From the NCBI GenBank assembly GCA_012103315.1, contig WLWZ01000003.1, positions 217,426-281,425 of the forward strand: a DNA stretch of 64,000 nt, read 5' to 3'. The translations under genes were made by a program, and so were the position numbers. The notes below the pieces were generated by a model. The model saw nothing but the letters and a program-made list of their open reading frames with translations, did not search any database and was not told where the DNA came from. Position 1 is the stretch's first letter. Each line of letters opens with the position of its first letter. This DNA is from Alphaproteobacteria bacterium (GTDB lineage Bacteria; Pseudomonadota; Alphaproteobacteria; MPNO01; UBA2964). Positions 43,901 to 51,331 of the stretch are shown piece by piece.

Positions 43901-45296
43901 CGCCAAATTCACGCAATAGCTGACTGGTCAAAATCCGGCCAATTGAGCCTCCCAAAGCCGCCGCTGCATCCGAATTATTATGGACCCGCCAGCCATCGGC
44001 GACGTAGGTGTGCAACCCTTCGACCGTGATGTTGTAAACCGTCTCACGACCGGCCCATGGCAGGGTATATCCGTCCGGCGCTGGCTGGGTGTAATCGTAT
44101 GGGTCGTAATGTGCGGTAGAATTACCGTTTAAAGTTGTGCCCGAAGGCGCAAAAAAGCCGGAAATCTGCGCGTCTGCGAGCCCTGTTGCGCCAGCCACCG
44201 CGCCGATCTGCGGCACTGGCTGAGCGGGTTTTTCATCCTCCGCGGCGACACCAAAACCAACCTCAAAGGCTGGCACACCAGAGGCGCCAAACATTGTCTG
44301 GTGCATCGCGAAAGATTCTGGCGACACGACCTCACCGGTCCGCGCGCGAATGGTCGCGCCATCCTCATTAACCAGGAAGCCATCGGCATTCAGCACCGCC
44401 CCGACCTGACGATATTCTTCATCAGGACACAGGAAGGCATGACCCGGCGTTACCGTCGTGCCATGCAAATCGATCACCGGCTGATCCGGCGTTACATGCG
44501 CCTGTGTAATGCGTGCAGGCTCCAGCGCAGCTGAGGCGTCTGAGAATGCAAGGACCGTATCGTTGAGTTTTAGATCGGCAATCCGGCGCGATGTGCCGCC
44601 AGGAATTTGCACGAGGGTATCAGGACCGAAGCAGAGTGGCTTTTCGAGAAGCGGGTTGAAGCCAACTTCACCGCTATCGTTAAACTCCTGTTTGATAGCT
44701 TCCAACCCATTGGCATCAATTTTTGTGGCAACAGGAGTAGCGGATGCCCTATCTGTTACATACCATTCCCCTTTAGAATTGGTACTTTCATGTACAAACT
44801 CAAAATCCTTTAGTGCGGTTTTGAATTTGAAATTTCTTCTTACTGTTCCGTCGGAAAGGCTAGTAATAGTAACTGACGTTTCCGTAAACTGATCAACATC
44901 AACCCCAAGGGCATTCGCAAATCCTTTCTCGATAAAATATCTTTCGACCAGTAGGGCAGACTTCGCTGCATCATTACTTGTTTTATAACTTTGATGCGCT
45001 ATTTGGATCGCGGTAAAATCGATGGTATCGAATTTAACATCCAGATCTAATTGATCGTAATAAAAATTAGTAACATTCGATTGTATTCTTTGAACGAATG
45101 CTTCATCACCATTAAGACCACGAATTAGGCCAAAGCGAAAAATCCCGGACCCTAGGGGATCGACGTTACTCCCAAAATTATCATTTTGAGAACCACCTAA
45201 AGTGAAAGAATCCGTACCCGTATCTTGAGTTTTACCCTGTAGCCACTTTTGGGCCTTCCCGACAAAAAAATCTAATACTTTTGGTGCTATAGCCAT
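16923..45296 (-). CDS. Giant RTX calcium-binding protein, 9,457 aa, type I secreted, with N-terminal Hint domain
   Basis: A single uninterrupted frame of 28,374 bp; the ATG at 45296 follows TTGGAAG. Order of parts: unknown N-terminal domain (1-221); Hint/intein-like domain (222-440, Cys222 to His439-Asn440); Gly/Ala-rich hydrophobic stretch (about 445-640) reminiscent of pore-forming parts of RTX toxins; EF-hand-like loops ([25 protein letters not shown], about 905-1010); then RTX nonapeptides GGxGxDxLx from about 1100 to 9340, several hundred in all. Interspersed are cadherin/VCBS-like segments, about eight haemolysin-related modules (NDLLIGV...LRDWF), two LamG-like domains (about 4380-4625 and 5135-5375) and two SPRY-like domains (about 5390-5580 and 5660-5855). 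The last ~110 residues (NLVNAMASF ... IAANWT) match type I secretion C-termini. HlyC homologues and HlyB/HlyD genes lie upstream. A secreted toxin, adhesin or surface-layer role is possible. Confidence 0.95.
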   Translation of the reverse strand: MAIAPKVLDFFVGKAQKWLQGKTQDTGTDSFTLGGSQNDNFGSNVDPLGSGIFRFGLIRGLNGDEAFVQRIQSNVTNFYYDQLDLDVKFDTIDFTAIQIAHQSYKTSNDAAKSALLVERYFIEKGFANALGVDVDQFTETSVTITSLSDGTVRRNFKFKTALKDFEFVHESTNSKGEWYVTDRASATPVATKIDANGLEAIKQEFNDSGEVGFNPLLEKPLCFGPDTLVQIPGGTSRRIADLKLNDTVLAFSDASAALEPARITQAHVTPDQPVIDLHGTTVTPGHAFLCPDEEYRQVGAVLNADGFLVNEDGATIRARTGEVVSPESFAMHQTMFGASGVPAFEVGFGVAAEDEKPAQPVPQIGAVAGATGLADAQISGFFAPSGTTLNGNSTAHYDPYDYTQPAPDGYTLPWAGRETVYNITVEGLHTYVADGWRVHNNSDAAAALGGSIGRILTSQLLREFGVDNIAAQIALPAIGGALGSYVGRGLSHISDNKKFGDFSVHEVGAGLAGAVGSFAFSELSEAVFGDSEIGNLVLGTVGGTIGTTAYNAAVTSFENTGSIATNFGSNFGKNIGGNLASAGVAALATFAGNKLAAALFDGNPVGASIGSTVAVTVTTAVFLKLGITLMTNPVTFIAGFFLAAFGGSAAGGLFGPSPSVGPAGGSNMELRNGRFVRTSQGVDNGFDIRVAEGFSDTASDISNAVVDAIGGKAYQINSYGGVIQFGHFAHEGGWYYRDDFRTTQSTYVGSYAQMMNEGVIKTLRRTTIEGGDVFMKRALYRSTHLGANALENLQEDFVVAAKYGVFADNETLFFRDLDFADGATRAEWEANKARAEALDLDDAHANDYFTRPGYGQAMANGNFVGNRYDGAAIDEFADAAFGAPSTMDVIVLDLDNDGLQLVSQADSIAQIDIDGDNYVEQTAWVGPTDGVLVWDRNDDGEINGASEIFSAFDAATYSGEGLALSDIDSNLDGLVNSSDTHFSDLRVWVDTNGDGKTGSGEIKMLHRYGIAAFGLNNEYAGGFVEGNRVTERSMFFQIGNDSDYLGQAYSVGLTFDDVGAGATGNVAGDITNGQVAFEQGRQLITAEAGKALEQLVDSELTSVAVGGDGDDEIAATGDKNIIMQGNAGDDILTGGGGNDIIDGGAGADVLFGGAGNDIIAADEADLFDTGLQRDLSTVIGGGLGTDALELSQVSSNLALNLFGIGVEAVIGGEGDDTYSYDDDGTGVITADDGIAIEGGLGDDSITGNIGDDTLDGGEGDDTITGGAGDDVLTGGDGTDVISGGDGDDTITIDAADVASGQTDITGGAGTDTVIVADDEDVSFDLVDSGFEKAIGGAGDDTLRASSTTTTTDVEIDGGAGEDTITGGDGIDKLDGGFGHDRIIASDGDDEIDGGFGEDTVVYAGNQADYTIKIEDGFVTVSHATEGADKLTGVERIQFADNLVNLDQFFASEEFDPEPEDETPFDETIEGTVEDDTLFGGAGDDIIGGGEGSDTAQYSGFIGNYSIDFNATVEIDSVTHDAIKITDLTIEDGDEGTDYILKDDVTGDVDVEFLEFADRTIDLSQSTHDPIVNHMRLHIDPTAGGVLQTGKVRAEDISATPVTLQYRAVGGATAVSGTPSASADGLFTIDELGNFEFTPPATPVQNQYSWEVSADGTNWHSATVFVALATDEDQEFSGAAGHDIITGGDGADTFFGDAGDDELSGQDGDDALLGGTGADTIEGGAGDDFIDGGVGADDLDGGDGVDTVSYVSSEEAVVVDLSTDTVSGGDAEGDAISNFENVVGSVEGDTLTGDDGDNELLGNDGDDRIKGGAGDDTLDGGLGTDILDYSGAAAGIDVDLRAGTAEDGDGGTDTISGFETVEGSSHGDTIRGDDGDNTLIGGDGDDILEGRGGNDTLDGGAGSDTAVFNGFIGDYDIILNDGNGNTIVRDLYALNGTGQEGIDTIVNGMEFLEFADETIDLSASDFDAAALDGSIVIAKGAAQISGQLQARDLDTAAGSLTYQVKDNPANGTLVINSDGSFNFTPHATFVGHDAFTYEVSDDGTNWSEATVSIQTHNGTNVHMTPSHAETLGTDGADVFGSAGDGFDIVEGKAGNDTYHFNRGDDGLVVEDTTTGTVNRNITYGVGTTVKYKYAVETTEEHEVEDGEGGWDTNYVRVLAEKEGSQSPSADLIYTASEIKEIGAGSDTLQLGVGIVRDEVIFESAGNDLLIGIRAVGDTSTALETVSEIIRLRDWFNSNRRVETLKLDVADQDGDTIVLSSAVAGAAVSAGTAGQDFVQGTSGDDTLDGGAGHDTIEGLEGDDTLAGGAGSDWLEGGVGDDTYQYNRGDGFDTIYDDHRVNETYTETGYYSKELGYSYQNDYVWSDSDDEGNDFNVFDTETINKTVTVSGSRNHTLNRTVQADAGNDTIAFGAGISAGDIRIGATGNDLLIGVEDAANPTLDISQMKDVLRIKDWFEEMNRIETLTLVDGTVLDLNHLVNSPQLENGSFVLFGDWGGNWLYGGSGNDTLTGDGGDDVIEGLGGDDIMLVGAGDDTVDGGAGDDTVILSGNLADYHIQMLGPSVLGTGIDVLATHADGLLGVKTLTNVEKLQFDDQVIDVDSTNGSVYLPGSSDDYTIDITIVSGDTQVVLTHKDGRIAPQTYTTAEALYFSDRTMRLNGEHIGGLTSDGASAGTTGDDWFEGGDGNEDFSGNGGRDVYRFGRGSGTDSITDSTGNGRVIFDSSVASDDIYFVLDGDDLLVNIVGSQDSLTIKDWELDDLNKVTFETASGLPLEPVVSLVGTSTGETITGTSEDDSLIGLGGDDTLEGNDGDDLLIGDTGDDILRGGDGDDGYLIRRGDGLDTIDDIGGTDTLFFGPDIAAEDIVIKLSSNHDIVVGVRSDADDETAFGSLTDQVTITGWQTSDKRIESFVFADGTTLDVSGIVTRFGTNLADIFSWTETALVMNASDGNDTITAGDADDVIVGGSGNDTLDGAGGGDLLEGGDGRDTLTGGSGDDALMGNEGDDVLYGGADGDVLEGGTGRDRLYGDDGDDVLQGGAGADILSGGSGTDVASFADSDAAVTVDLAASTASGGFAEGDTLSSIESVVGSAYDDTLTGSSGNNRIDGGAGDDTLQGGAGDDHLFAGAGADTIYGGAGSDVMFGDGDDTYVIETGSGHDIIRNSGGAGIVKLDDNSLLTNLSVSQHLTWDLKVSFSSSDSLIIRDYFKDVSNRVNFVDANGDAVAINLNFTGTAADDDVVGGDGNDTFDGGVGADTLDGAGGRDTISYASAAGAVTVDLSDQSNNAGEAVGDTLISIESFAGSSYGDSLTGDDNRNQLSGGGGNDVLDGGAGKDALFGGTGDDSIIGGTGNDRLEGGANGDTYSFNRGDGADTIFDYAEGGVQRGIGYNISATYNYTYDAVVTVSWEIEDDDGGDSHTRYGTGIQYGVAGSQTKSIGRTYTATEIKQVNGGSDTLQLGAGVLQGDVVFDVSGNDLIVGVQASSDSNQHVGIEQLTDVIRLRDWFNGHSKIEFIRLADGTDIAPTNLTAEFAVANGGAGHDSVAGGTGDDILGGGAGNDWIEGGTGNDTYQFNIGDGFDTIYDDYRFQQNYQQSFNNPTEHFNFSYLTWGDYEDDEESVTYSETKHGTKSVSYGHQVTLERTAQGDAGNDVLEFGSGIDRSELRIAISGDDVLIGVADSAQPDQTFDQLTDVVRIQDWFNDYNRIETLRFYTSGGNGETLDLTKLAVPPQPGSNSTIGLDSSLGGQWIQGTSADDTLLGTAGGDVFVGLTGNDTVSYAASGSGVTVDLSNIANNTGDAAGDSFSSIENLTGSDGDDTLTGDDNDNTLDGGVGVDILNGGDGDDTIDGGTGDDTIDGGADNDTFVAKDGDGNDTYIGGVGSDTVDFSAETTNGITIDLGLDPETDNLQTVASGFGSDSFLSVENVIGTGQADTLKGNESANRLAGGDGADVLEGKAGNDVLVGGAGGDTLDGGDGNDTASYEDETLSVEADLSGTFGNNVTIDGVAEGDKLTSIENLTGGSAGDTLTGDVKDNILTGGAGGDTLDGGAGSDTASYASASGFVEADLVDTNNNQGDAVGDSYTSIENLTGSVGDDILTGDSGANILDGGAGNDTLEGGVEDDTLKGGAGDADKAVFNGDREDYDIDIITANGTVTVTDNVGSDGTDTLSGVEILSFNDGDVNVFGGTDGKDILSGTSGVDLIDGGDGDDLITGGEGNDTLDGGAGTADKAFYSGAIDDYDRVFNEETKQWTITDTNAADGDDGTDILTDVEIAEFAGGDTQDLTPPPIALENIVEVAIGGSASWQLAADDGKGTLTYSIDGVTKTVDPNGPDYYQATTSGGATIKVYEDGTYDYDATAITAAGPDSFDFKVTDEFDRSSTATIDVGVGKPSEAESSAYFNGATGTSMSAGPLTYTGGSVKELNFWVKRGQTGSTQYLFSSGINSGIYLNHTSIYFDSSNRLVFQAQENVSGTFTTQWQKTTSATYTDTSEWLNVHMVYDAAQSSAGDRIKVAVNGADVTSFASDVWNGNAWHYFNYGPPTNFNIGEAAGNGSYFVGNMGLVRYREGATALGAGAFGKDVNGEWVTEDVTGLALSLDFADAANMGNDVSGNNNDWGASSAITQSTDGVPAGPAFVTPGDGNDVLLGTADDDTIDGGLGDDYIDGGAGVDTLTGGVGDDTYVVDNWDDVIVENAGEGTDTVVVTSHYAAGEHVENFTLADTITVNVQGNDLDNIFVNGSGNNSILGKGGDDTVIYQGNKGDYEILYSPSGDVWSVTNTASGAIDNLYHIETLSFDDGTVDLTDPISARNVRIVVPVSGSVDWSMPVIAGGIGTDVGSYLIYSAVANAPLMDWAGDATPIEDRNLVFSLHDVDLTPGTDYYETTTSANGTIRVYEDGRYTYTAGATMGTESPAIRLNITDTDLVISTLVNLQVDIGDYVAGTFSEGSDALVGGANDDVIEGGAGDDLLIGNGGDDTLSGGSGSDIARYTGARDDYSISYDTASRQYTVTHKNAGADGSDTLNGIETLEFTGSGSTETLSLGGPASAFDSIIEVSVSGTASWKLTASGGQGNLVYSIENSTDSGVTDGVAWKEKDDLAGGGTIKVYEDGRYDYTAGSSAGPDSFDFIVTDGNISSTASVKVGVAETVDTTADLEIGSSLNLDGTDDYLSIDPATAGNRKTWTFSTWVKRDAVSGNTPATPLFFADTTSYGTSSQSYLGLTFSGSNSSSSNYDKLTLTNGSENIFVTQDAFNSTSDWYHVVLAWDSDNATADDRVALYVNGDRITNWDTAPNVAPDQVYGINDGNVLHTVGGRTAAGAHYAEGSLSDVQFIDGEAVGADAFGQDDGSGNWVGKAYEGTYGGNGFRLDFSDDSDLGNDVSGNDNDLTVNSDPTQIADNPQDTLATLDASDQVNATLSGDDLVATFTGGNNGNVRSSLGATSGKLFWEVKYTLNSGADSIGIGISADGDMKSTSLLEEAYGYGYLSGGSVRTDGVMTSYGDSYGSGDVIGVALDLDSGAIWFSKNGAWQGSATAAEIEAGDTTNAAYTGLTGTFEALGSYTSTSTTDTDLTFNFGQTGFSYSAPSGFDALSTANVPYAKNSGHDYIEGTAVNDTIDGRLGDDLIDGGAGDDVMSGGAGDDTYIVDSEYDCVIEADDKGTDTVESSIDFDLSAANRPFATLDAANASLVYGSLLQNNGQDLHISTSSSYLDGVVATHTATDKSYWEVTATYTGSGTLRLGVMHADEVFDVNDYPGGAMGVDSIGITDGLRVDRNGVSGIDYGSSLATGDVVMFAYDNGNLWIGRNGTWLNNGNPETGVGAVSTGIANEIVPAASGYNIGATNIAAFNFGQSAFSETPPTGFSGLQSTEATSIENLTLTGTAVSGAGNELANEITGNDQANTLDGGDGNDTLIGGDGSDTLIGGDGHDTAVFSGNFLDYTIDYSGTEITVTDDVGLGGTDTIEGIELLKFDDLEYNVQNSGTLSALGGYIVGDTNDVMLGGMDVSIFAAGGGNDLVIGGGGDDQLDGGEGDDILQGGTDNDDLVGGAGNDRLEGGTGDDTLDGGVGDDVLIGGAGADDLEGGYGTDLASYSDASTGVTADLSDDSNNTGDAAGDTYSNIEGLEGSDHADTLTGDDNDNILRGGAGADTLDGGAGTDRADYGNDTAGVKASLANAAVNTGEAAGDSYTSIENLSGGSGDDILIGDANDNVLTGGDGDDLLNGGVGGDTLDGGAGTDSVSYWYATSGVTADLSDSANNTGEAAGDSYTSIEDIWGSIHDDIFIGDANANVIHGEAGDDWLEGKAGDDTLVGDDGDDRLLGGEGADVLDGGAGSDRAVYIDATEGLTADLSNSANNTGFALGDSYTSIENLQGSFYDDTLTGDSNNNELYGEAGDDTLIGNAGDDYLWGDVGNDTLDGGDGADDLFGSEGIDTLAGGAGDDTLDGGDGVDTADYSLATGGGVTVDLNNAGQQTIGADQGLDTLSNIENVRGSDQADTLTGDAGDNALLGGDGVDTLTGNAGEDTLAGGKGDDILDGGDGNDNLLGGDGDDTLNAGDGDDTLSGGAGGDTLDGGLGADTASYVSATIGVIANLANSGLNTNDAAGDSYVSIENLLGSDFADTLTGDINNNSLVGALGDDTLIGGDGDDILDGGVGGDTLDGGAGTDKASYKFAAAAVTADLSNVSNNGGDADGDSYASIEDIAGSAFDDTLTGDGNANVLEGNDGDDTLDGGSGLDTLVGGAGDDTLIGGHNNDTLDGGAGADSFDGGTGFDVASYLSATEGVTVDFANTANNTGDAAGDSYTNIESVFGSNLDDVITVGSTGMTVNAYDGDDTITGGAGNDLLNGVEGNDTVRGGAGDDGVYGEGGNDILYGDAGTDTLLGGDGDDHLYGGLDADTLDGGDGSDTANYYHAASAVTASLVTNTGSAGEASGDTYTEIENLAGSEAGNDTLTGDGNANTLWGNGGDDALIGGAGNDLLIGGSGEDNLSGQDGNDTLYGGDDDDTLSGADGADVLYGEAGTDNLYGGAGNDILDGGDARDWLYAGDGDDTLIGGAGDDIMFGEGGADSIDGGDGTDQVSYAYSTVGVVANFANAALNTNDAAGDTYANVENLAGSDFDDVLTGNTVNNHIWGRDGNDQIYGEDGQDTLYGDGGDDKLYGGALRDWIYGGAGSDTLFGGAGNDYLNGGDGIDWASYYDQIVGVTADLSEQVTGTGEAFGDNYIDIENLRGSLHNDILWGDDLGNLFWAESGDDEVHGRDGADTLHGSDGDDKLYGDEGNDYLYGGNHDDRLEGGDGADHLNGGDGTDWAEYYGASAGLTVDLSQASSNTGDAAGDSYVSIENLRGSLHGDILWGDAGANLFWAESGDDEVHGRDGADTIHGSDGNDTLYGDGGNDYLYGGNHDDRLEGGAGGDHLHGGDGSDWAKYYGASAGLTIDLAQASNNTGDGAGDSYVSIENIEGSQFGDTITGDAGANTVWGWGGNDTIHGGAGDDHLEGNIGDDFVYGEDGSDTLYGGDGNDTLDGGVGGDVMWGGAGNDIYYVDSTSDFVNENVGEGTDTILSSVTYGIGSGGGLHVENLTLTGSANITAAGNDLANVLTGNTGDNTLTGKGGDDTLIGGAGNDTLDGGAGTDIASYLYATTGIVTTLMIGGLQTGEAVGDTYISIEGFYGSQFGDTLTGDAGDNELWGFNGDDWLVGGDGNDFLYGDNGDDTLIGGVGNDTLSGGAGNDTVSYAGAAAGATANLSNHNLNAGTAFGDSYISINNLTGSDHNDVLYGDANVNVLTGGSGADVLDGGAGGDTLDGGAGSDWARYLNSTAGVTVDLTIAGAQTSGGDASGDVLISIEHLEGSAFADTLTGDAGVNYIYSQEGDDTLNGGAGWDKLYGGLGNDTLNGGDDVDVLVGGAGADTLDGGSGSDYASYVDSTIGVTVDLANTANNTGEAIGDTYISIDSLEGSQFADALHGDAQINWLSGLGGDDILKGYDGADNLYGADGNDLLNGGLGADLLDGGAGTDSVSYWNASAGVTADLSNSANNLGEAAGDTYVSIEDIWGSNHADTLIGDGGTNVIHGEDGNDFLYGNAGDDTLYGDGGNDTLRGGAGADAMDGGAGNDVADYQHAAAGVTANLGNASSNTGDAAGDSYTNIENLHGSSHDDTLTGDANDNTIYGYIGDDTVSGGAGNDSLNGGSGADTINGDDGNDYLFGIDGDDTLNGGAGADTLIGGAGDDTANYSGTAAGVTADLSNSANNTGEAAGDTYSGIEHLHGSAHDDILIGDGNANTIYGIGGDDWLESKGGNDTLHAGDGDDRLLGGDGADYLDGGAGNDRAVYIDATAGLTADLSNVANNTGFAAGDVYTSIENLEGSSYDDTLRGDANNNELYGGAGNDTLTGNEGDDYLWGDVGNDTLFGSAGADDLRGADGHDALYGGYDNDSLLGGTGNDQLHGDAGDDTLSGEDGDDYLYGGTGADILNGGLGSDWASYQFSSTGLTVDLGNASANTGEAVGDTYTSIENLRGSGHNDILYGDANANTVDGGSGNDTVYGGAGNDSVWGNGGDDIVHGDDGDDTVSGHDGNDTLYGDAGNDILWGHAGDDTLYGGAGHDQLYGLDDDDTLDGGDGDDTLYGGTGADALDGGAGTDWASYSDALTGLTVDLGNASANTGDAAGDTFTSIENLRGSDHADILYGDINANIIDGLGGDDTIYVGNGDDTVWGNAGNDTVYGGEGNDTISGHDGNDSLFGDSGNDILNGHADNDSLWGGDGNDQLYGGDGDDTLRGGLGADLLDGGAGVDWASYKYAGAAVTLNLSNLSLNTGEAAGDTYVSIENFYGSNFADTLTASASGSAIWGRVGDDLMYGGAGDDFLYGEWDNDTIDGGAGADTLHGGDGDDIVDGGAGADLLEGGNGDDVLSGGDDNDTIYAHAGADTLNGDAGNDSLHGQDGDDTLTGGAGADLLFGGNDNDTLIGGAGADALDGGAGIDTASYAGASSDVTVNLQNVSQNTGDAQGDSYGSIENIIGSDFNDFIVVLDGDNTVWGGAGNDTLYGNGGNDTLYGEDGNDYLHAGTGDDMLDGGDGNDVFFGSTGADSFIGGNGSDAVRYFDTGETGGVTADLVNGGAGSGSGNGAGDSFTGIENIEGTNYGDTFYGDDGGNSLYGHGGDDTLTGRGGADHLRGGAGNDMIHGGDDNDLLVGEDGADTIHGDAGADLVYGGNDDDVIYGGADNDTLNGEAGDDWLYGGAGADTLDGGTGVDWVSYYDQSAGITVDLSGTVAGTGEAQGDTYANIENLRGTLHADTLYGDAGANLFWAEAGDDEVHGGDGNDTLHGSNGNDTLYGEGGINWLYGGNDNDTLIGGDSTDYLYGGTGDDTYEFDRGSAGDLIYNTGESSSNDKVAFATGIDEDQLWFQQSGDDLLVKIIGTDDHMRVKAWYVGTDNRLDFEVSDGSDLVAADVQNLVNAMASFSAPAVGDTELSDTFSGQNLTDLNTTIAANWT
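43977..44633 (-). other. Hint (hedgehog/intein-like) domain inside the giant RTX protein
   Basis: Residues 222-440. It opens with [13 protein letters not shown] (Cys222 as nucleophile), has the block-B-like TPGHAFLC with His286, and closes with [21 protein letters not shown], that is His439-Asn440, the penultimate His and terminal Asn of Hint domains. The next residue is Asn441 and not Cys, Ser or Thr, so ligation of flanks is unlikely, but cleavage at Cys222 or Asn440 is possible. Confidence 0.8.
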
Positions 45297-45313
45297 TTTA
45301 TATCTTCCAAGGG

Positions 45314-45523
45314 TCAGTCAAAAAACCAATCAAATAAAACAACAATAATATATCTAATAGAAATAAGTAGAAGCCATGCCAATAATGGAAAAACAAATAT
45401 TGCTTCTACTCTAAGGTCATTTACTAGATACATTACAAACCCAAACAACAAACCAATAACCACAAACAACAAATCGCATGTTTTTTTGTCTATAAATCTT
45501 TTTTTCTTTTCTTTAACTCTCAA
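45314..45523 (-). CDS. Small two-span membrane protein between acyltransferase-like and RTX genes
   Basis: About 69 residues from a TTG at 45523, which overlaps the TGA of the upstream gene (TTTGA) and has AAGGAG at proper distance. The product starts with a very basic segment ([12 protein letters not shown]) and has two hydrophobic segments ([18 protein letters not shown] and [21 protein letters not shown]), so it should sit in the inner membrane with a cytoplasmic N-terminus. It lies 17 bp before the giant gene. I do not recognise a family. The overlap suggests a translationally coupled part of the RTX operon. Confidence 0.6.
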   Translation of the reverse strand: MRVKEKKKRFIDKKTCDLLFVVIGLLFGFVMYLVNDLRVEAIFVFPLLAWLLLISIRYIIVVLFDWFFD

Positions 45524-46059
45524 ACCCCCAACTCCTTGAGGACTTCGTCTCTGCCACCAAATGGCGTAATGATGTCGACCATTACTTTGTGATCGCCTGA
45601 TTTCCATTCAGCGGGCGACAGGCGTTTATTACCGGCCTCGATGCGCGCTTTCTGGCGGTCGCCGACCATTGCCCAGCTGGCATAGGCGACCGGGCGGCTG
45701 GTACCATCAGGGGCCGTCGCGTGCCATAGCTTGAACTGGCCAAACGCCACCGGCGGCATTACCCGCCATTCCATATCATTGATGAAATAGCCTTTGAGCT
45801 CGTCATCGCGCGCCATCAACCAGCCGACATGGCCGAGCACGCCAATATTGTCGAATTCCGGGGTATTATCTGCGGTTGTTTCTGGTTGTGCTGCTGTTTC
45901 TGCGCCGGCCTGTGGTGCCGCCTGTTCGGGTGCCGCCGCTGTTATGGTTTCTGCCGTTGTGGTTTCCGCTGCCGCCGTCTTTGCTGCTGTCTTTTTCTTA
46001 GCGGTCGCCTTACTCGCAGATGTCTTCTTGCGTGCTTTGTTGCCTTTTTTTGTCGCCAC
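45520..46059 (-). CDS. HlyC-like toxin-activating lysine acyltransferase homologue lacking the catalytic His
   Basis: 179 residues from a GTG at 46059 (GGGAG upstream). Residues 1-68 are an unusual Lys/Ala/Thr-rich tail resembling histone H1 tails. From residue 74 it follows HlyC of E. coli without gaps: VLGHVGWLMA, MPPVAFGQFKLW, PVAYASWAMVGD, EWKSGDHKVMVDIITPFGG. HlyC Asp92 corresponds to Asp162 here, but the position of catalytic His23 is Leu88 and no other His is nearby. Members of this family move fatty acyl groups from ACP to lysines of RTX protoxins in the cytoplasm. This copy is probably inactive or needs its partner encoded just upstream. It ends right before the small membrane protein and giant RTX gene. 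Confidence 0.85.
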   Translation of the reverse strand: MATKKGNKARKKTSASKATAKKKTAAKTAAAETTTAETITAAAPEQAAPQAGAETAAQPETTADNTPEFDNIGVLGHVGWLMARDDELKGYFINDMEWRVMPPVAFGQFKLWHATAPDGTSRPVAYASWAMVGDRQKARIEAGNKRLSPAEWKSGDHKVMVDIITPFGGRDEVLKELGV

Positions 46060-46166
46060 GTCTCACACTCCCTCTTGTCTGTCTTCGCACTCCCCAGCGC
46101 TTAACTTGAGTTCTTGCGGGCAGTCCGTTTACGTTTCTCCCAGCCTGTCGTTTTGCAACGAGACCC

Positions 46167-46721
46167 TTACCACTCAACCACCATGACGCCCTTGCCGTCG
46201 GGCGCTGGTTGCAACGTCTTGATGGTGCGACCCGCGAGAATCTTTTCTTTCAATTCCTTGACCGCTTCCTCGACACCCCCAAATGGCGCGATCAGATCAA
46301 TCAACCACGCCTGCTCGCCGGAGTTCCAGTCATCCTCGGTGATGCTGGTAATATCGGTTTTGATACGCTCCTCGGCTTCTTCATTCATGAAAGCCCAGCT
46401 GGCAAACGCCACCGGCGCGTTCTCGCGCCGCCACAGGCGGAACTGCTGCAGCGCAATCGGCGGCACCAGCATCCAGTCCATATCCTGAAGCAGGAGGTGT
46501 TTATGGGCGCTCGACTGGGTCATCAGCCATAGCGCATTGCCGAGCACCGCGACCTTGTCAAACTTTGGCACGTTGGGATCAGCGCCTGTCGCCGCGGCAT
46601 CAGCCTCGCCCTGCGGTGGTGCAACTGTTGCAGGATCAGGGGCCGTTCCGGTCTCCGTTTCCGCCATATACCGTGCGCCTGTGAACCGGCTACTCTCGCC
46701 TGTATGTCCCATCCTTACCAT
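46167..46721 (-). CDS. HlyC-like toxin-activating lysine acyltransferase
   Basis: 184 residues from an ATG at 46721 with GGGAG six bases upstream; the later ATG at 46667 lacks a ribosome site. A ~50-residue Ala/Pro/Thr-rich leader precedes the HlyC-like core: VLGNALWLMTQSSAHKHL, VPPIALQQFRLW, PVAFASWAFMNEEAEERI and DWNSGEQAWLIDLIAPFGG. By gap-free comparison with HlyC, the catalytic His23 is His73 and Asp92 is Asp142, so it should be active. It is expected to acylate internal lysines of the giant RTX protein encoded 0.9 kb downstream, in the cytoplasm before export. It is the first gene of the acyltransferase-RTX unit; a 523-bp regulatory gap precedes it. Confidence 0.88.
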   Translation of the reverse strand: MVRMGHTGESSRFTGARYMAETETGTAPDPATVAPPQGEADAAATGADPNVPKFDKVAVLGNALWLMTQSSAHKHLLLQDMDWMLVPPIALQQFRLWRRENAPVAFASWAFMNEEAEERIKTDITSITEDDWNSGEQAWLIDLIAPFGGVEEAVKELKEKILAGRTIKTLQPAPDGKGVMVVEW

Positions 46722-46883
46722 CGCTACTCCCTTTCTTTACGTCTATTGGGCCTCTTTTCACTTCTTTGTACGGTGGGCCTCCCCTGAGGAAAGACCCTTG
46801 CCGACCATACTAGGTTACGCCGTTACTGTTACGCCGTCTTGTTACACTGGGTTACCAACGCGTCACAATTTGATGCTCTTTTA

Positions 46884-46917
46884 GTCTTAATTACCAATAA
46901 GTTATGATAATTAAGAC
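46884..46917. promoter_or_regulatory. 10-bp perfect inverted repeat, candidate operator of the RTX operon
   Basis: GTCTTAATTA and TAATTAAGAC are separated by 14 bp, so half-site centres are 24 bp apart, about two helix turns. It lies about 165 bp upstream of the first acyltransferase start. It is AT-rich and flanks no gene end, so a regulator site is more likely than a terminator. Confidence 0.45.
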
Positions 46918-47166
46918 ACATCTCACCCGTTCACCGACTCGCCCTATTCCTGGCGCTGCCGATGGTGGTCCACCTACCTGGCTGACATCGAATAAACCGA
47001 TGCTAGAAAGATTCTGGATAGACTTGCAATAGGGTTGTTACAACTTTCTGTGGATAACTAGCGGTAGAATTCCCGTGCACACGATTGCAGGCACAAAAAT
47101 ATCCAAAAAAAATTTCATCCCTGCAAAATTGTTGCAGCCAAAAATCGAATTTTAGGAAATTTACGG

Positions 47167-47192
47167 ACCCCGGATCGCAGTCCGGGGTGACA
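47167..47192. repeat. REP-like palindrome, copy 1
   Basis: ACCCCGGA-TCGCAG-TCCGGGGT followed by GACA. The same core (CCCCGGATCG ... TCCGGGGTGACA) occurs at 57593-57617. It lies 55 bp after the HlyD-type gene and may also act as its 3'-end hairpin. Confidence 0.65.
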
Positions 47193-47244
47193 CATCAACT
47201 TTATGATCCACCGTTACCCATCCTGTTTTCTCTATCGTTTAACT

Positions 47245-48642
47245 CTAACGCTCACGCATCGCTTCATCCTGATATTTGAGCAGCGGTGACAGAAAAAACT
47301 CGATCGCCCGGCGCTTACCGGTCTTGACCTCGACCGTCACCGACATGCCGGGTGCCAGCTTCACCCATCTATCTTTGACCAGAATGCGATTTTTCAACAT
47401 CTCAATCCGGGCCGGGAAGATCAGCCCTTGTTTCTCGTCCTGCACCGAGTCTGCCGAGACATGCTTAACCTTTCCAGGAATCAGCCCAAATTTGGTAAAC
47501 GGAAAGCTCTCGATTTTCAGGGAGGCTTCCTGGGCCGCCTGTACAAACCCGATATCCTTGTTGAGCACCATCGCTTCAACTTCGAGCTTGCTATCATCCG
47601 GCACTACAACCATCAACTGTTGCGCCGGTTGCACGACACCGCCCACCGTATGAACCGTGAGCTGCTGCACAATCCCTGCCACTGGCGCGCGCAACACCTG
47701 CCGCCGCAACCGTTCAGAGGCCTTTGTCAGCTCCTGGGTCAGGCCCGAGACCTGATGCATTGCTTCTGCCAGCTCGGTGTTGTTCTTGGCAACAAAGGCC
47801 GCAACACGTTCAGCGCGGCGACGTTTGAGGACCGAGATGGATTCCCGAACCTCGGCAATCTGGCGACGCTCAATCGCGAGATCACGCTTGCGCCCGACCA
47901 GCTGTTCCTGCAGCTCGGTCAATCGCAGTTTGGAGGCATATTCTTTCTTGGCGAGGTAGGCCCAGGCATCAACGCGCTTTTTCAGCAATGGCAGGGTATC
48001 GCGGAACTTGGCAATGCGGGCGCCGCTGGTCGCCAGCTCGGCTTTGCGCTGGCTGATCTCACTTTCGGTGGTGGCAATACCTTCGCGGTACTCACCCGCC
48101 TGCGCCACCATCAGCGCCCGGGTTGCCCGCACCATCAGAGGATCGATTTTTTCCGGTGCTTTAAAACCGCTGACCGGCGATGTTGGGTTGAGGATCAAGG
48201 CAGTCAGGCGTGCAACATCGAGGCGGGCAGACATCAGCTCGCGTTCGAGCCGGTCGCGATCCGCCCCGGTCTCCGTTGGATCAAGCGCGACCAGGACTTG
48301 GCCCTTCTCAACCCGCTGGCCTTCCTCGACATTAATAGATCGCACGACGCCGGCTTCAAGCGGCTGGATCTGTTTGATATGGCCACCCGGAATGCTCTTA
48401 CCCTGCGCGACCGCCACCGTGTCGATCTCGCCAAACCACGCCCAGACGATAGCTGTGGTGAAGATCAGCGCGATGAAGATTGCAAACCAGCGTCCAACTG
48501 GCGACGCAGGCTTTTCCAACACCTCGACCGCCGCCGGTAGGAAATCGAGCTCATCGCCGACGCGCTTTATCGGCGGGTTGGCCTTTTCCTGTTTCTTGGC
48601 AGCGCGCCACACCGCAATACATTTGCCCAACAACCGAAACAT
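47245..48642 (-). CDS. HlyD-family type I secretion periplasmic adaptor
   Basis: 465 residues. A short cytoplasmic part is followed by one membrane span at about residues 51-70 (WFAIFIALIFTTAIVWAWFG), then the first half of the lipoyl domain (IKQIQPLEAGVVRSINVEEG, VEKGQVLVALDPTE), a long coiled-coil region (about residues 125-310), the second lipoyl half (VLRAPVAGIVQQLTVHTVGGVVQPAQQLMVVVP) and the beta-barrel region ending in VTVEVKTGKRRAIEFFLSPL. It links the inner-membrane ABC exporter to an outer-membrane TolC-like channel, which is not in the window. Its ATG overlaps the exporter stop codon (TGATG), so the two are translationally coupled. Confidence 0.95.
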   Translation of the reverse strand: MFRLLGKCIAVWRAAKKQEKANPPIKRVGDELDFLPAAVEVLEKPASPVGRWFAIFIALIFTTAIVWAWFGEIDTVAVAQGKSIPGGHIKQIQPLEAGVVRSINVEEGQRVEKGQVLVALDPTETGADRDRLERELMSARLDVARLTALILNPTSPVSGFKAPEKIDPLMVRATRALMVAQAGEYREGIATTESEISQRKAELATSGARIAKFRDTLPLLKKRVDAWAYLAKKEYASKLRLTELQEQLVGRKRDLAIERRQIAEVRESISVLKRRRAERVAAFVAKNNTELAEAMHQVSGLTQELTKASERLRRQVLRAPVAGIVQQLTVHTVGGVVQPAQQLMVVVPDDSKLEVEAMVLNKDIGFVQAAQEASLKIESFPFTKFGLIPGKVKHVSADSVQDEKQGLIFPARIEMLKNRILVKDRWVKLAPGMSVTVEVKTGKRRAIEFFLSPLLKYQDEAMRER

Positions 48643-50675
48643 CAGACCTCTCCGATCTGATGACGATTGAGGGCCGCATAGATCCCCCCCAGCTCGACCA
48701 GCTCATCATGGGTGCCGTCTTCTTCCAGACGACCCCGTTCAATCACCACAATCCGATCAGCATGGCGAACCGTCGATAGGCGATGGGCGATCATGAGCAC
48801 GGTGCGGTCCTTACAAATATGCGCCATGTTCTCCTGGATGATGCGTTCGGATTCGTAATCAAGCGCACTCGTTGCCTCATCAAAGATCAAGATACGCGGA
48901 TTGGAAATCAGGGCACGGGCAATGGCAACCCGCTGACGCTGGCCACCCGATAGCGAGGCGCCGCGCTCCCCTAATTCAGTGTCATACCCTTCCGGCAATT
49001 CGAGAATAAACTCGTGCGCCCCGGCGAGTTGCGCTGCTGCGACGACGCGTTCCATTGAAAGACCCGGATCGGACAGTGCGATATTGTCCTTCACCGATCG
49101 ATTGAACAGCACGTTCTCCTGCAACACGACGCCGATCTGGCGCCGTAGCCAGGCGGGATCAACCATCGCCAGATCAATGCCATCAATCATCACCCGGCCA
49201 TGTTCCGGCACATACAGCCGTTGCGCCAACTTGACCAAGGTCGACTTTCCGGAGCCCGAGCGCCCAACAATGCCGACCACCTGCCCGGCAGGAATATCCA
49301 GCGTGAGGTCAGCCAGCACCTCTGGCGTGTCAGGTCGATAGCGGAACGTGCAATGCTCATAGGTGATGCGGCCCTCAATCTTGGGTAATGCCGGGCGGTT
49401 GGGATTCTGGGCTGGTTCCGGTTCCACATTCAGCACATCACCCAGTCGATCCATCGAGATACGAAATTGCTGAAAATCCTGCCATAGTTGCGACAGGCGG
49501 ATGATCGGCTGATTGACCTGGCCGGATAGCATATTGAACGCGACCAGCTGGCCAACGGTGAGGTCACCAGCAATCACAGCCTGGGCGCCAAACCACAGAA
49601 CAAGTGCTGTAACGATCTTGTTGATCAGCTGTACGGCCTGACTGCCAAACGTGCCGAGCACGACTGCCCGGAACGACGCCCTGACATAGCCGGCCAGCTG
49701 TTCTTCCCAGCGCTGGCGCATCTGCGGCTCGACGGCCAAGGCTTTCAAGGTTTCGATCCCTGAGACGCTCTCGACCAGGAAAGCTTGATTAGCTGCACCG
49801 CGCTGAAACTTTTCTTCGATGCGTTTGCGCAAGCTCGGTGTAATACCAATAGACAAAGGGGCGTAGAACGGAAGCGACCCCAAGACGATATAGGTCAGCG
49901 TCGGACTGAAATAATACATCACCCCGAAGAACACAAAGGTGAAGAGGAGATCCATCACCACCGTCAGGGCCGAGCCTGTTATGAAGTTGCGAATATTTTC
50001 CAGTTCGCGGACGCGGGCTACCGTCTGGCCAATCTGCCGCGCTTCAAAATAGGCAATGGGCAGCGCCGTCAAATGGCGGAACAGACGCGCCCCAAGTTCG
50101 ACATCAACGCGGCTGGTGGTGTGAGAGAAGATATAGGTTCGCAGCCCGCCCAGGATCACCTCAAACACGGTGATCAGCACCAGACCGATGACAAGCACAT
50201 CAAGCGTTGTCAGCCCGCGATGCACCAGCACCTTGTCGATGATGACCTGAAAGAACAGCGGGGTAATGAGCCCAAACAATTGCAAAAAGAACGAAGCGAT
50301 CAAGACCTCGCCAAACAGCTTACGAAACTTAACCACCGCGGGAATAAACCAGGTGATATCGAACTTGCGTTCCTCACTGGCGAGCATCGCCCGGCGCGTC
50401 GTGAATAAAGCCTTGCCGGTCCAGCGCTCCCACAGCTCTTCGTGGCTCAGCGTTTCTGGTGGTGACCCAGGCACTTGAATAAGCGCCTTTTCCTCACTGA
50501 CCTGTGCGAGAACAAAGAACGATCCATCAGAAGCTTCAGCAATGGCTGGCAGCGTCGCCTTGGCGAGTCGCTTCGCTTTTACTGTTGATGACCGCGCTTT
50601 CAGGCCAACCTGTTTGGCGGCGCGTAGCAAACTGAGCATGTTGGCCTGGCTGTCACCTGGTGCATATTGGTGCAT
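48642..50675 (-). CDS. HlyB-type type I secretion ABC transporter, main open frame (5' part out of frame)
   Basis: 677 residues from an ATG at 50675, but homology starts earlier in another frame (50653-50817). Visible are most of the C39-like domain (to about residue 100), six membrane spans of the exporter domain (about 120-400) and the ATPase domain: Walker A GIVGRSGSGKSTLVKL, signature LSGGQRQRVAIARAL, Walker B ILIFDEATSALD, and the H-loop MIAHRLSTV. It exports RTX-type substrates with HlyD and a TolC-like channel. A 10-bp tandem duplication at 50661-50680 shifts the frame. The ATG used here lies inside that duplication, so restart there may yield a protein lacking the first helices of the C39-like domain. 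Removing one unit restores a 721-residue protein of normal length. Confidence 0.9.
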   Translation of the reverse strand: MHQYAPGDSQANMLSLLRAAKQVGLKARSSTVKAKRLAKATLPAIAEASDGSFFVLAQVSEEKALIQVPGSPPETLSHEELWERWTGKALFTTRRAMLASEERKFDITWFIPAVVKFRKLFGEVLIASFFLQLFGLITPLFFQVIIDKVLVHRGLTTLDVLVIGLVLITVFEVILGGLRTYIFSHTTSRVDVELGARLFRHLTALPIAYFEARQIGQTVARVRELENIRNFITGSALTVVMDLLFTFVFFGVMYYFSPTLTYIVLGSLPFYAPLSIGITPSLRKRIEEKFQRGAANQAFLVESVSGIETLKALAVEPQMRQRWEEQLAGYVRASFRAVVLGTFGSQAVQLINKIVTALVLWFGAQAVIAGDLTVGQLVAFNMLSGQVNQPIIRLSQLWQDFQQFRISMDRLGDVLNVEPEPAQNPNRPALPKIEGRITYEHCTFRYRPDTPEVLADLTLDIPAGQVVGIVGRSGSGKSTLVKLAQRLYVPEHGRVMIDGIDLAMVDPAWLRRQIGVVLQENVLFNRSVKDNIALSDPGLSMERVVAAAQLAGAHEFILELPEGYDTELGERGASLSGGQRQRVAIARALISNPRILIFDEATSALDYESERIIQENMAHICKDRTVLMIAHRLSTVRHADRIVVIERGRLEEDGTHDELVELGGIYAALNRHQIGEV

Positions 50676-50817
50676 ATTGGTGCTTGAGCTGCGACGGGTC
50701 GGCTGCCATTTTGTGAAATTGCAGCATCATTGCCAGACACAAAATACCTGTATCCGGACCTTGATCTGGTGCCGCGCCGTCGGGCGCAACTTCCTCCGTC
50801 TCATCCCCGCGGGGCAT
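50653..50817 (-). pseudogene. Detached 5' end of the HlyB-type transporter gene
   Basis: The ATG at 50817 has a good ribosome site (AGGGAGG eight bases upstream). It encodes about 54 residues, including GPDTGILCLAMMLQFHKMAADPSQLKHQYAP, the start of the C39-like domain of HlyB transporters (DYGLYALEIL ... NPEEIKHRF in E. coli HlyB). The catalytic Cys of true C39 peptidases is a Thr here (D-T-G), so this is the non-cleaving type. The frame runs into a TGA at 50653 because of the 10-bp duplication. Confidence 0.8.
50661..50680 (-). repeat. 10-bp tandem duplication that shifts the HlyB-type frame
   Basis: TGCATATTGG is present twice in direct tandem, followed by TGC. Ten is not a multiple of three. 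With one unit the reading is QLKHQYAPGDSQAN through the join; with two units it stops after HQYAPICTR. Such a unit can be lost or gained by replication slippage. Confidence 0.9.
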
Positions 50818-51003
50818 TTGCCGAGCCTCCCTAGGTCCGGTAATTCTCGCCAACCGGACTCGTTTATCGTGTGAACCTTAAAGGGAGATAAGAAGAGTTG
50901 TAAATCACTAAGAGGTTAACACTCGATGTTTTACACGTAATTTCTGTGGACTTCTCGCACCTCGCTATGGACCAGCAGGCGGCGGTCGTTTACCGCTCCC
51001 TTC

Positions 51004-51102
51004 GGGGGATATTTTATTTCATCCGCGTTGGGTTGGCGGGCGGCGGGCGTTTATAGCTCCCTCCGGGGAATTTTTTATTTTCAATAAAAATGGTGGGCCC
51101 GG
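51004..51102 (+). repeat. Right copy of ~95-bp direct repeat, overlapping the tRNA 3' end (att-like)
   Basis: Pairs with 15398-15491. It covers the last 12 bases of the tRNA gene including encoded CCA and the ~85 bp after it. Just outside, at 50981-51007, is a diverged version of its own GGCG-CGTTTA-GCTCCCT-CGGGG part, 61 bp away, which suggests that the sequence also belongs to a repeat family. Confidence 0.85.
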
Positions 51103-51167
51103 CAGGACTCGAACCTGCAACCAGACCGTTATGAGCGGCCTGCTCTAACCAGTTGAGCTACAGGCCC
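51091..51167 (-). tRNA. tRNA with CAU anticodon (tRNA-Ile2 likely, elongator tRNA-Met possible)
   Basis: 77 nt including encoded CCA. The acceptor stem GGGCCTG/CGGGCCC pairs fully with one G-T, D-arm AGCTCAACTGGTTAGAGC, anticodon loop CTCATAA on a GGCCG/CGGTC stem, and T-arm GCAGGTTCGAGTCCTGC. The CAU anticodon together with the GAGCAGGC and TGGTTG context looks more like the lysidine-modified isoleucine tRNA of E. coli than elongator Met. Its 3' end points into the 35.5-kb region bounded by the direct repeats. Confidence 0.95.
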
Positions 51168-51331
51168 ACCGATGCGCCACCTCATCGTAAAGCGCGCATC
51201 CTTTTTTCGCCCACTCCCTGAGCCGGGTCAAGCAACCACTCAGGAGTTTGCCAAGAAAATGCCCTGAAATTGTCACACCGTCGCCAGACCGGCCTGCGAT
51301 AGGAAAGACTCACCCGATCAAAGGACTTTCC

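Larger units (their letters stand above)
46722..47244 (-). promoter_or_regulatory. 523-bp non-coding region upstream of the acyltransferase/RTX operon
   Basis: It contains five GTTAC pentamers in 42 bp (46814, 46822, 46828, 46841, 46851 on the plus strand), a perfect 10-bp dyad (46884-46917) in AT-rich DNA, and a palindromic REP-like repeat (47167-47192). It most likely carries the promoter of the minus-strand operon that begins at 46721. No coding frame of interest. Confidence 0.55.

Noticed and set aside
16923..45296. Many plus-strand frames of 60-220 codons opposite the giant gene, such as 31191-31847 and 16917-17423
   Set aside because: They are antisense shadows of a GC-biased repeat-rich gene, have His/Arg- or Ser/Pro-rich composition, no ribosome sites and no family likeness.
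45520..46721. Second HlyC homologue having also lost the catalytic Asp
   Set aside because: A first comparison used the wrong Asp; counting along E. coli HlyC puts Asp92 in the IDWIAPFG segment, which is kept in both copies.
50653..50817. The 5' fragment of the HlyB-type gene as an independent small gene
   Set aside because: Its C-terminal half matches the start of the C39-like domain and joins perfectly to the next frame when one 10-bp unit is removed.
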